IMG/VR virus record: IMGVR_UViG_3300021364_000015
Coordinates: 1-64,000 of that record
Direction: 5' to 3' (one strand)
Source of the DNA: a virus
Length of the DNA stretch: 64,000 nt
Shown: positions 17,466-25,161 of the stretch, one piece after another
Layout of the letters: every line of letters starts with the position of its first letter
How positions within the stretch are numbered: position 1 is the first letter of the stretch
Translations under genes and position numbers: made by a program
Notes under the pieces: generated by a model
What the model saw: only the letters and a program-made list of their open reading frames with translations
Databases searched by the model: none
What the model was told of the DNA's origin: nothing

Positions 17466-17978
17466 CTATCCAACAAAGTCGTCACCCGGATTCCACGAAC
17501 AACCGGTCAAACCACCTGCCCGTAGAGCCTTCAAGGTTCGGATAGTTTCGTCCACGTTTCGCCCAGTGTCCAACTCGTTCACTGTCACCGACCTGATAGT
17601 ATTGAACTCGTCAACAATGTAAGTAGCACGTAAAGCAACACCTTCAATAGTGTCCTCAATGCCCAAGAACCTAGTCAAATACAAACCAGTATCAGCGCCT
17701 AGCGTATGCTGAATGCTACCGATCAACTCATTAGACTGCTTCCAGTTCAACTTACAATGCTCATTATCCCCACTGAACCCGACAACGGCAACGTCTTCGT
17801 CTACGAGACGATCCATGTCTCTAATCTCGGTAGGGCAAATGAAAGTAAAGTCCTTCGGGTAGAAGTAAAATACCTTCCACATTCCGTCAAAGTCGTCAAG
17901 AGTGACATCCACAAACTCGTTGTCTGCGTTGACTCCGACCATACCAAAAGCAGGGAATTGTTCTGTTACACCAATCAT
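17466..17978 (-). CDS. AhpC/Prx-type peroxiredoxin
   Basis: 170 aa. A thiol peroxidase of the AhpC type: peroxidatic Cys in FYPKDFTFICPTEI (about residue 49) and a C-terminal resolving Cys in GCSWNPGDDF. It reduces peroxides in the cytoplasm using thiol donors and would protect the infected cell or the phage's radical-based reductase. It lies 51 bases downstream of the RNR gene, yet has its own leaderless-type promoter. It is close to full length for the family. Confidence 0.9.
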   Translation of the reverse strand: MIGVTEQFPAFGMVGVNADNEFVDVTLDDFDGMWKVFYFYPKDFTFICPTEIRDMDRLVDEDVAVVGFSGDNEHCKLNWKQSNELIGSIQHTLGADTGLYLTRFLGIEDTIEGVALRATYIVDEFNTIRSVTVNELDTGRNVDETIRTLKALRAGGLTGCSWNPGDDFVG

Positions 17979-17984
17979 ACAGAT

Positions 17985-18013
17985 ATATTACCTGCGCCGG
18001 AATAGATAAGCAA
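17985..18013 (-). promoter_or_regulatory. Leaderless-type promoter for the peroxiredoxin
   Basis: TTGCTT (18008-18013), 17-base spacer, TAATAT (17985-17990), 6 bases to the ATG at 17978. No ribosome binding site. Confidence 0.65.
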
Positions 18014-18028
18014 GCAGCACCCTAAACA

Positions 18029-19984
18029 TTATCGGATGGGACAGGCCCCAGTTGCACACTCAGCGTCGAACTCATCGTCAGACATGATCGTAGAACCGGT
18101 CAACTTCTCACCAAGCGGAGATGTGGTGCTAAGCACATGCTCGTACTCTTCCTTAGTCAACTCGCCCATCGGAGCCTGATCAAATCCATGCTCGCTGTGT
18201 AGCAAGAACGAAACAGACTTCATCTCATGCCAGTGCTCCGCAAGGTACTCACGGATACCGTCCAACTCTTCACTCTTGTAATAGACCGTCACAGAAATAG
18301 CGTTGTCAGCCCAAACCTTCTGCAAGCGACGAACAAGGTCCATCTGCTCAATCGCAGTCATGTCCTTAGCCTCAATCGTACCATCAGGGAACGCACACGG
18401 GAACTCAACAACAACCGTGCGATGATCCTCTGAACCATCAAAGTTGCGAAGAGGCTCAACATAGAAGCCCTTTGACCGGCAGTAGTTCACAAGCACGTCA
18501 CCCGAAGCCATACGCATACGCTTCACGAAGTACTGGCTGAAGCCGGGGTGAACGCCGGGAGTGACCCCCGGAAGAAGGCTGAGAGTGCCAGAAGGCTTGA
18601 TGGTTGTCAGACGAATTGACTCCGGCCAACCACGATGAGCCGACCATTCCGCATCTAGCGCACGCAATGAAACGTATGCCTGATCCAGCCAATCAATCTT
18701 GTCCATAGCCTGAGCCACGCCCGTAATGCCCAAGCCAAGACGCATGTTCTTAGAAGTGATCTTATCAGACGTGGGATCAAGATAACCTAGAGCAGCGGTA
18801 GCCTTCTGCACCTTGTAGAGCAGATGAGCGACATCTTCAAGTTCTTCCGGTGAATCAATCATCGGAAGGAAGATTTCGGAAAGGTTACACGACTCACGGT
18901 TAGCCAACGGGATTTCAGCACAGGGGTTAACGCCAACAATAGACGGATCATGACGCCGTTCGCCCATGCGACCAAACTGGCGAGAAGCCTCAAGGTTGAA
19001 GAAACCGTAAGGCTCGCCGTTGCCCTTGTAACCTTCCCAAATCATCTCAGGCATATCCTTCATCTGCTCAGGTGAAACAAACACGGTGTTGTTGGACATG
19101 GCACGCTCAATAGGAATGTCACCCAAGTCCCAACGCTTCGCCATCAAGTAGTCTTCGTCATCAAGACGGCCAACTGCAATCTCGGCGCTCCGACGAACGT
19201 TACCAGCAACCACGATTGAACCAATGATGTTCATACAGTCCAGAACTTCAACAGAAGTGAGGGTGCGGCCAACCGCACCATCCAGAACAGCACAAATCTT
19301 TTCGATACCCGAGATCAAAATGTCAGGACCAGAAGCGGTACCACCAAACGTCTTGATGGGTACACCAGCGGGCCGAATGAGATGAGTCGCATACGCCATG
19401 TACTGCGGTTCATCGTCGCCACCGAGGTAGCACTCAAAGACCTTGCGGATAACATTGCCCCAACCCTCACGAGTATCAGGAACAATAAAGTCAGCGTCGT
19501 TTGCGTCCTGATGGCTGACCCAAGCATCACGAACCACGCCTAGACGCTCCGGCCTATCACACGAGAAGCCCACGCCGCCACCAAGCATCAAACGCTCAAC
19601 AGCCCAAGAAAAGTCGGTCGGCTTCTGAACGTCTACGAACCAACAGTTCACAAGGCTATCGCCACCAAGACGCTGGTTGTTCTCGGTACCCAACTGCCAC
19701 AACATGCGGCCCGCAACTGAACCCTTCAGGTTGAACAAATAATCATACAGACGCTTTGCCTCGTCTTGGCTCAACTGAGCACCAATGCTCTGAGCACCAT
19801 TCACCACTCGCTGAATAGTCTCATGCCACTCCTCGGTACGTTCAATAATGTCTGTACCGGCTTCAAAAATGGGCCGAGCATAAGTTCTCTTATAAGTCAC
19901 ATAGCCCAAACCATTGAAGCCCCACGGGGGCATCTGGTCGGCATACTCGCTAGCAAAGTCGTCGGAAATGAAAAAAGGGTCCAC
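18029..19984 (-). CDS. nrdJ: Class II (adenosylcobalamin-dependent) ribonucleoside triphosphate reductase
   Basis: 651 aa, the monomeric RTPR type. Motifs: SLVNCWFV and NPCAEIPLANRESCNLSE (active-site cysteines and Glu), the glycine-rich GTLSLLPGVTPGVHPG, and a C-terminal redox tail ATGACPIR. It reduces ribonucleotides to deoxyribonucleotides without oxygen, using vitamin B12 from the host. It is somewhat shorter than the Lactobacillus enzyme. The frame starts with GTG at 19984, preceded by AAAGAGAG. Placed inside the virion gene block, it belongs with thymidine kinase and MazG as the phage's nucleotide supply. No cobalamin riboswitch was seen in the 134 bases upstream. Confidence 0.92.
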   Translation of the reverse strand: MDPFFISDDFASEYADQMPPWGFNGLGYVTYKRTYARPIFEAGTDIIERTEEWHETIQRVVNGAQSIGAQLSQDEAKRLYDYLFNLKGSVAGRMLWQLGTENNQRLGGDSLVNCWFVDVQKPTDFSWAVERLMLGGGVGFSCDRPERLGVVRDAWVSHQDANDADFIVPDTREGWGNVIRKVFECYLGGDDEPQYMAYATHLIRPAGVPIKTFGGTASGPDILISGIEKICAVLDGAVGRTLTSVEVLDCMNIIGSIVVAGNVRRSAEIAVGRLDDEDYLMAKRWDLGDIPIERAMSNNTVFVSPEQMKDMPEMIWEGYKGNGEPYGFFNLEASRQFGRMGERRHDPSIVGVNPCAEIPLANRESCNLSEIFLPMIDSPEELEDVAHLLYKVQKATAALGYLDPTSDKITSKNMRLGLGITGVAQAMDKIDWLDQAYVSLRALDAEWSAHRGWPESIRLTTIKPSGTLSLLPGVTPGVHPGFSQYFVKRMRMASGDVLVNYCRSKGFYVEPLRNFDGSEDHRTVVVEFPCAFPDGTIEAKDMTAIEQMDLVRRLQKVWADNAISVTVYYKSEELDGIREYLAEHWHEMKSVSFLLHSEHGFDQAPMGELTKEEYEHVLSTTSPLGEKLTGSTIMSDDEFDAECATGACPIR

Positions 19985-20118
19985 TGTTCTCTCTTTCTGT
20001 GTAGGCGTGATTTAGGTGGTTCTAGTATTCTAACGGCAACCCGACAGACGAGACTGTCAAGTTGTCGTGAGACTTGCAAGATTTAGTGGTTAAATGATAC
20101 CACTCACCCTGCGGGAAG

Positions 20119-20850
20119 TCAAACTGAAATATCAGCAAGTTTGCGAGCCATGTCAGTTCTACCAGAAAACAACAAAAACAACCCTGCGGCTTTTTCTTCA
20201 ATCGCAACTACCGCTTTGTCGTTTTTTCCTATTGTCACGTTCAGTAAACCAACTGCACACAATTTACGAACAACATCTACAAACTCAACTTCTGAATTAA
20301 TCCAAAGTCCAGACTTGGATGTTTTCTCCATAAGAGAACCTATGCTATCACACAACTTACCCTGAGTCAAGAGTGCGTTCAAAAGAACCGCTGAAATTTC
20401 TTCCCAGTCCCCAAACAAAGAAAGTGAAGGCCGAACGGTTGCATCGCACAGCATAGACCGTTCGTTCCCAGACAGACAAACTGCCGCCTCTAAAGCATAG
20501 TCATGCTCGCCGTGAATTGCTAGAAACAGAACGGCGTTATCCTGCAACTCCACCATCGACAAAACTTGATTCTCGTATACACAGTCTACTAAACAGAACT
20601 CACTCGCTACAGCCATCAGCCTTTCAGCGTCGTCAAACGAGTAATGATCTTCCGTAGAGTTAATAACAGACTGCACCACTAAAATCAAATCTAACGTGGA
20701 GTCGGCAACAATACCTTCACTGCTTATCAAAAATCCTAAAAAGCGTATGATGCCATCAACGTAATAGTCATCTACGGCATCCAAAACTGCCACGTCGTCT
20801 TTAGTCCAAGTTGGAATAGGGAAGTTCGACTCGCTCTCATATATAGGCAT
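20119..20850 (-). CDS. Hypothetical protein, 243 aa
   Basis: 243 aa, acidic and helical, with Leu/Val-rich segments (LDLILVVQSVINS, VLSMVELQDNAVLFLAIHG) and an arrangement near residues 190-230 that could be a winged helix (FVDVVRKLCAVGLLNVTIGK). No family recognised. It lies between the capsid terminator and the RNR gene. The ATG at 20850 is 5 bases after an extended -10 box and lacks a ribosome binding site. Confidence 0.6.
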   Translation of the reverse strand: MPIYESESNFPIPTWTKDDVAVLDAVDDYYVDGIIRFLGFLISSEGIVADSTLDLILVVQSVINSTEDHYSFDDAERLMAVASEFCLVDCVYENQVLSMVELQDNAVLFLAIHGEHDYALEAAVCLSGNERSMLCDATVRPSLSLFGDWEEISAVLLNALLTQGKLCDSIGSLMEKTSKSGLWINSEVEFVDVVRKLCAVGLLNVTIGKNDKAVVAIEEKAAGLFLLFSGRTDMARKLADISV

Positions 20851-20854
20851 ACCC

Positions 20855-20863
20855 TATTATAGC
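20855..20863 (-). promoter_or_regulatory. Extended -10 promoter directly after the capsid terminator
   Basis: Minus-strand TGC-TATAAT (TATAAT at about 20856-20861) immediately follows the terminator U-tract and lies 5 bases before the ATG at 20850. No good -35 box is possible, because that position is the terminator stem. Confidence 0.5.
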
Positions 20864-20890
20864 AAAAGCCCCCCAGCCGAAGCCGGGGGG
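20864..20890 (-). terminator. Strong intrinsic terminator after the major capsid gene
   Basis: Nine-pair stem with six consecutive C-G pairs (20869-20877 with 20882-20890), TTCG loop on the minus strand, then CTTTTGC. It closes the capsid transcript. Confidence 0.9.
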
Positions 20891-20940
20891 CCTTTGAACT
20901 AATCGCTAGGTTTCAGCGACCACTCAACTAATCTCTAGGA

Positions 20941-22245
20941 TCAGGGAGCGGCAGGTGCTGAGTCGAATGTGACCTTGACGAACGACTCTGGACGCTTCAC
21001 AGCGAGAGCCAGACGCTCTTCAGCAAGCACCACGATGGCGTTGCGGACGAAGAAGTCTGAATGCTGTTCCGAAATACGGATTGAAGCAGCCTCACGGTCG
21101 TACAACTGAGCACCAGTACCGAACGCACCAACGAGAGCAGTGCCCTCAGCGATGGCCGGAGTGTCGATGACAGGAATACGCCAGACACGTGACTCTGCAC
21201 CACCAGCAACTGACATGGCAAGAAGGTACGTGCCCTGTGAGTTCTTGGTGAGTTCAATGTCTTCCCAATCTGATGGGTGGACAATGATGCCAGTCGGCTC
21301 GTAGTAGGCGAGGTACGCAAGCGTAGCCGCACGACGAAGAGCGTCAGCCTTGGTGTCAACGACAGGTGTGTTTGCACCTGATGACCATGAGTAGGTCTGA
21401 ATGCCTGAAGTGTTAAGGATACCAGTAAGGTCCTCACCAGTGCCAGCACCGGAAAGAATCTGGTTGTCCTCGGTCAGACGAAGACCGTACAGGAGTTCGT
21501 TGTCGATGATCGAACGCAACTGCGGCTCGTCAGCGAGAACGTTCCGGTGAGCGGCTTCCCAGTGAGCAATCGTGCGAACAGGAGCCTGCTCGCCAACGAA
21601 AGTCATGCTTGACTGAGGCTTTGCGCCAAAGTTGTCAGGCGAGCCAGAGACGTACTCAGGCACAACTGAAGCGGCGTTTGTGAAGCCGCTCTGACGGAAG
21701 TACTCAATGACAGCAGCGTTGGTGGTGCGTGCCGGGAAAAGGTCACGAACACGGCTACGACGCTGTGCAATCGGAACGATGCCATCACGCTCAACAGCAC
21801 CGAAGGCTGAAGGGGTGCCTGAAGGCAGTCCTGAGTAGATGTCCTTGGTGTGAAGTGACTTAGCCTCAAAAGGCGCAGACATGTTCACACCGTTGCGTCC
21901 GCCCTGAAGTGACTTGAACTCGGCTGAGTTGAGGAACTGATCGCCAACCGAACCACGGCTAGCGGCAACCTCGGCCTCAACGCCCGCAGCAACCTCAGCA
22001 GCGACTGACTTGAACTCAGCCTCTGATGACCATGCTGACACATCACGAAGGGTGGTCATATCTTCAATAAGACCCTTGATCTCACGAATCTGGGTCATGT
22101 TGTTCTGGAATGCTGACTTCTTCTCGTCGTCAGCGATGAGGGTATTATCCTCAAACTGCATCGAATCAGCGATCTGCTGCTGCTCTGACATTTTCTCGTC
22201 TAGAGCGCTCTTCAGTTCGTTGAGCCGACCTTCATCAAAACTCAT
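20941..22245 (-). CDS. Major capsid protein (HK97 fold)
   Basis: 434 aa. The N-terminal ~110 residues are a charged coiled-coil delta-domain/scaffold (LNELKSALDEKMSEQQQIAD). The remainder has HK97-fold features: DGIVPIAQRRSRVRDLFP, then FGAKPQSSMTFVGEQAPVRT, and a C-terminal TFDSAPAAP. It forms the icosahedral shell, the N-arm probably being removed by the prohead protease. It is preceded by AAGGAG and followed by a very strong terminator, as expected for the most abundant product. Confidence 0.9.
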   Translation of the reverse strand: MSFDEGRLNELKSALDEKMSEQQQIADSMQFEDNTLIADDEKKSAFQNNMTQIREIKGLIEDMTTLRDVSAWSSEAEFKSVAAEVAAGVEAEVAASRGSVGDQFLNSAEFKSLQGGRNGVNMSAPFEAKSLHTKDIYSGLPSGTPSAFGAVERDGIVPIAQRRSRVRDLFPARTTNAAVIEYFRQSGFTNAASVVPEYVSGSPDNFGAKPQSSMTFVGEQAPVRTIAHWEAAHRNVLADEPQLRSIIDNELLYGLRLTEDNQILSGAGTGEDLTGILNTSGIQTYSWSSGANTPVVDTKADALRRAATLAYLAYYEPTGIIVHPSDWEDIELTKNSQGTYLLAMSVAGGAESRVWRIPVIDTPAIAEGTALVGAFGTGAQLYDREAASIRISEQHSDFFVRNAIVVLAEERLALAVKRPESFVKVTFDSAPAAP

Positions 22246-22441
22246 GTTAGTCTCCTTAAGGTTTGAGTTTCACATACTGTTTAATGACAGGCGACCCAAC
22301 ATTTAAAAAACAATGGTGGCGACACCAGTCACTTATTATGCTAGCACCAACGTAAAGAGAATCACGGGAACTTTTGTAATAATCTGTTTATGCGGCACTA
22401 GGTACTAGTGTAATGTATATCACTCAGTTAGATCAAGGAGT
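22246..22441 (-). other. 196-bp gap upstream of the capsid gene with a perfect palindrome
   Basis: No gene found. It contains CACTAG-GTA-CTAGTG at 22396-22410, a perfect 6-bp inverted repeat with 3-base spacer that could be an operator. AT-rich stretches on the minus strand probably include the capsid promoter, but no convincing -35/-10 pair was identified. Confidence 0.4.
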
Positions 22442-23953
22442 CTACTTACGAGTAGACCGTGGATGCTTCTTCGGGAGCAAATCGTTATCAGTCGTATACT
22501 TGGAATTAGAAGGCTTACCACTAGACACGAGTTTTAAGAATGCATTGACACGGCCCATAGCCCACTGCTGGCGACCCATGCCCGGACGGTGCGTAGCAGA
22601 AAACGCTCCAGCACCTCGCCGCCAAACTGCCTTCAACATCCCTAAAGTTACCTTACGCTCAGGCTTATTTCGCTTCATCATCTTCTCGTTGTGCTCTTTC
22701 ACTTTGTTTTTTAAAGAAGCCTCAACTTGAGCCGAAAGTTTAATACCACCACGGGTTCCAGAAGCCGTCCCCGGCTTGTTCCGGCGAGAACCCCGAATAC
22801 GCTCAGAAGGTTTCGCCGGAGTCTTGGGATCATTAGGCCCATACTTGCGAGCAGCCTTGGAACGAGTCTTCCAATTATCAGGGATCAGATCAGTCCGCCC
22901 TAAAGAACGTGCCCGCTTCATGATATGACGCTTAGCCGCCTCTCGGTCCTTGCCGAGACCATAAGCCTGAATAGCATTTCGTAAATCACCTACATCACGA
23001 ATTGGGTACGAACCGTCAGGAAGGGCTAGTCCCCGCTTAGCATAATCCATGCGGCGAGCACGAGTGTAAAACCGCTTCTCTTCGATAGAATCAAAAGACT
23101 TCTTAGTTCCCTCCACCCGCTCAACAATGTCTTTGGCCCACGTATATCCCGCATCGCCGCCCCAAAGTGCCCAAGCAATACGGCCATTAGACGGGAAACC
23201 CTTCTCCCCCGGACGGTAACCCTCAGCCTTAGAATCGCTCTGATGACGATCAAAATACGCCTTCACTCTCTTAACTGTTCGATAGGGAAGGTTTTTACCG
23301 TTTGCAATATCACGAGCACGAGCAATTCCGACCATCGTTCCACCACGACCAGTCTCCCGTCGCCACTTCAGACCCTTCTTGGCTTCCTCAACCATGCCCG
23401 CCGTGGGCTTAAACGAGTCGCTTACATCGGCCTTACCCGAAACCAGCCCGCCTCCCGGCAACGTCTCAATTCCACGTGGGCCACGTTCACGCAGATTCTC
23501 CCACGTGCGCTGGTTAACAACAACACGGCGTGCCGGTCGCTGCGCTCTCAAAATACGAGAACGACCAGCGCCAGCATTGCCGTGTGCCGCATTATGTTCT
23601 TCGGGCGTAGCACAAGGTGCCCACACGCCCTGACGGACCTGATGAGCACCACTACACCCTAAACGCACAGCCGCCATTTCTGCTTCGCTGCGGTTCTTGA
23701 AAACCCCTTTAGTGCGAGCGGCCTTCATGTGCATAATATCCATGACTGCCTTCTTCCGAGTTTGGTTCTTTTTCCAATCACGAAATGCAGGATTTCCCAA
23801 CTCAATTAGTTTCAGTAAATCCCGTGGGGATTCGCAGGGACCCCAAGCATCGTCACCAACTCGGTGCGACCCCGAACAGCCGAGAATACGAGATAGTTCC
23901 TCCGCCAGTTTCTTTGTTGGTACCGTCTGCTCAAGCAAGGGGTCCTTCGCCAT
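22442..23953 (-). CDS. Head-cluster modular protein with two Cys-His-Cys motifs and a DUF6582-like segment
   Basis: 503 aa, strongly basic. Two copies of a Cys-x3-His-x9-Cys motif (Cys26/His30/Cys40 and Cys100/His104/Cys114). Next, at about 190-290, comes a conserved phage domain (RETGRGGTMVGIARARDIA, FPSNGRIAWALWGGDAG). At about 315-365 is a segment LPDGSYPIRDVGDLRNAI ... HIMKRARSLGRTDLIPDNW, also present in the acidic protein at 32.6-34.5 kb. The C-terminus is Lys/Arg-rich. Position next to the capsid gene suggests a virion or assembly component. Function unknown. GGAG precedes the ATG. Confidence 0.65.
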   Translation of the reverse strand: MAKDPLLEQTVPTKKLAEELSRILGCSGSHRVGDDAWGPCESPRDLLKLIELGNPAFRDWKKNQTRKKAVMDIMHMKAARTKGVFKNRSEAEMAAVRLGCSGAHQVRQGVWAPCATPEEHNAAHGNAGAGRSRILRAQRPARRVVVNQRTWENLRERGPRGIETLPGGGLVSGKADVSDSFKPTAGMVEEAKKGLKWRRETGRGGTMVGIARARDIANGKNLPYRTVKRVKAYFDRHQSDSKAEGYRPGEKGFPSNGRIAWALWGGDAGYTWAKDIVERVEGTKKSFDSIEEKRFYTRARRMDYAKRGLALPDGSYPIRDVGDLRNAIQAYGLGKDREAAKRHIMKRARSLGRTDLIPDNWKTRSKAARKYGPNDPKTPAKPSERIRGSRRNKPGTASGTRGGIKLSAQVEASLKNKVKEHNEKMMKRNKPERKVTLGMLKAVWRRGAGAFSATHRPGMGRQQWAMGRVNAFLKLVSSGKPSNSKYTTDNDLLPKKHPRSTRK

Positions 23954-23967
23954 ATTTTTACTCCATG

Positions 23968-24321
23968 TTAGTAAGCATAAATAGAATTAGAATTCTTCAC
24001 ATAACTATTATATGCGCCTGTATAGATTGCGTAAGTCTCCTTCACGGAATCATCGAAGAATCCCGACCGGTGAAGGTGACTCTTAAAGTCCGGGTATGTG
24101 ATCGAAGAAAGTAGGTACTTTCCGATAACTTCCCAATCCGCCTTGTTAACCACAATGCGGAACTCGTAGTCTCGTGTGGGGGTGACAATGATTTCGTGAG
24201 AAACCTCTGCCGCCTCCATCAAATTTTCAAGATACTGGCGATGACGGGTGCGAATCACCATCTCATTTCCAGAATCGTGTTCAACAATCGAATAAGCGCC
24301 ATGCTTTGTGTACATCCACAT
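23968..24321 (-). CDS. Conserved protein of the bacterial 'MW-x-[FY]-T-x-HG' family
   Basis: 117 aa. The start MWMYTKHGAYSIVEHD, the central IIVTPTRDYEFRIVVNKADW and the end of the domain TYPDFKSHLH resemble a widespread uncharacterised family of ~110-aa bacterial proteins. No function is known to me. It has its own strong promoter and an AAAGGAG site, so it is separately expressed within the head cluster. Confidence 0.65.
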   Translation of the reverse strand: MWMYTKHGAYSIVEHDSGNEMVIRTRHRQYLENLMEAAEVSHEIIVTPTRDYEFRIVVNKADWEVIGKYLLSSITYPDFKSHLHRSGFFDDSVKETYAIYTGAYNSYVKNSNSIYAY

Positions 24322-24349
24322 ACTTTTCTCCTTTCGTGTGAATCTTACA

Positions 24350-24379
24350 ATTATAGCACGACCCTCACTTGCTTGTCAA
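24350..24379 (-). promoter_or_regulatory. Strong promoter for the 117-aa conserved protein
   Basis: TTGACA (24374-24379), 18-base spacer ending TGC, TATAAT (24350-24355) on the minus strand. The leader of about 22 bases carries AAAGGAG. Confidence 0.8.
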
Positions 24380-24703
24380 CTTAACCCACTTCAAGTCTTT
24401 GAATAGGTCAGCGTCCTCAACATATTGGCGGATAAATCTAGAGTTCACAGTACCCCGAGCAACAATCTCCCATTGTTCAGCAGGAGACCGATCCCCAAAG
24501 TCTGCTTTAAACCGTTTGTGCTCTCGGGAAGCAAACGACTCAGGCTTTAAAAACACCTTTAATGTCTCAGTCTTCGGGTCCCACGCCCAAACTCGCTCAG
24601 CCGCTAACGGACTGAAACCCAACTTGTCTCTATCGGCAGGGCGTGCCCGCTCCAAAGCCATAGCCCGAACAGGAGTGATTGGGAGATCAAAAGCAAAAAT
24701 CAT
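24365..24703 (-). CDS. Hypothetical protein, 112 aa
   Basis: 112 aa, basic, with a beta-alpha look (MIFAFDLPITPVRAMALERA, VWAWDPKTETLKVFLKPES). Family not recognised. GGAGG precedes the ATG, and the gene abuts the 148-aa gene (2-base gap), so the two are co-translated. It probably encodes a minor head-cluster component or accessory protein. Confidence 0.55.
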   Translation of the reverse strand: MIFAFDLPITPVRAMALERARPADRDKLGFSPLAAERVWAWDPKTETLKVFLKPESFASREHKRFKADFGDRSPAEQWEIVARGTVNSRFIRQYVEDADLFKDLKWVKLTSK

Positions 24704-24705
24704 AT

Positions 24706-25152
24706 TTAATCGTCCTCCTCGCTAGCCGTAACTACTCGTAACTCTTCCGTGGAGAGAGGCGACACGACCATTTTTGTAGCGGGGTCACCAATAGGAGTTG
24801 TACCTTCCCCAACCATAGTCAAAGTAATGTCGTCTCCGTCTACTTCAGATTCCATAACAGCAGCATCAGTTAAATACCTAACATCGTATTCATCGTTTGA
24901 GTTGGTCCGCAACCTAAAATGCTTAGGGTTAGAAAGATCAGTCACCATAAATCCGTTGATGACCATAGCGTCATCTTCAGGGACAATCATTCTATCTTTC
25001 ATCTCATCAGGAAACTCAATAGACCCATAAGGGGTCACTTGCTTATCCAGTAAGAAAAACTTTACTTTAGCAAAAGTGTTGAAGCGTAGATAGCCTTCTT
25101 CAACCTTTGCGTTTTCCTGAACCCATGTGGGGAGTGTCTGTAAATCTAGCAT
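24706..25152 (-). CDS. Hypothetical protein, 148 aa
   Basis: 148 aa, acidic, beta-rich (YLRFNTFAKVKFFLLDKQVT, GDDITLTMVGEGTTPIGD), with an acidic tail EEDD. Family not recognised. AGGAT precedes the ATG. It follows the giant protein gene by 9 bases and belongs to the same transcript. Confidence 0.55.
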   Translation of the reverse strand: MLDLQTLPTWVQENAKVEEGYLRFNTFAKVKFFLLDKQVTPYGSIEFPDEMKDRMIVPEDDAMVINGFMVTDLSNPKHFRLRTNSNDEYDVRYLTDAAVMESEVDGDDITLTMVGEGTTPIGDPATKMVVSPLSTEELRVVTASEEDD

Positions 25153-25161
25153 TTTTATATC

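Noticed and set aside
19985-20118. Cobalamin riboswitch upstream of the B12-dependent RNR
   Set aside because: No B12-box-like sequence or long multi-helix leader was seen; the region has only short repeats (GACAG...CTGTC) and a possible TAGAAT box without a well-placed -35.
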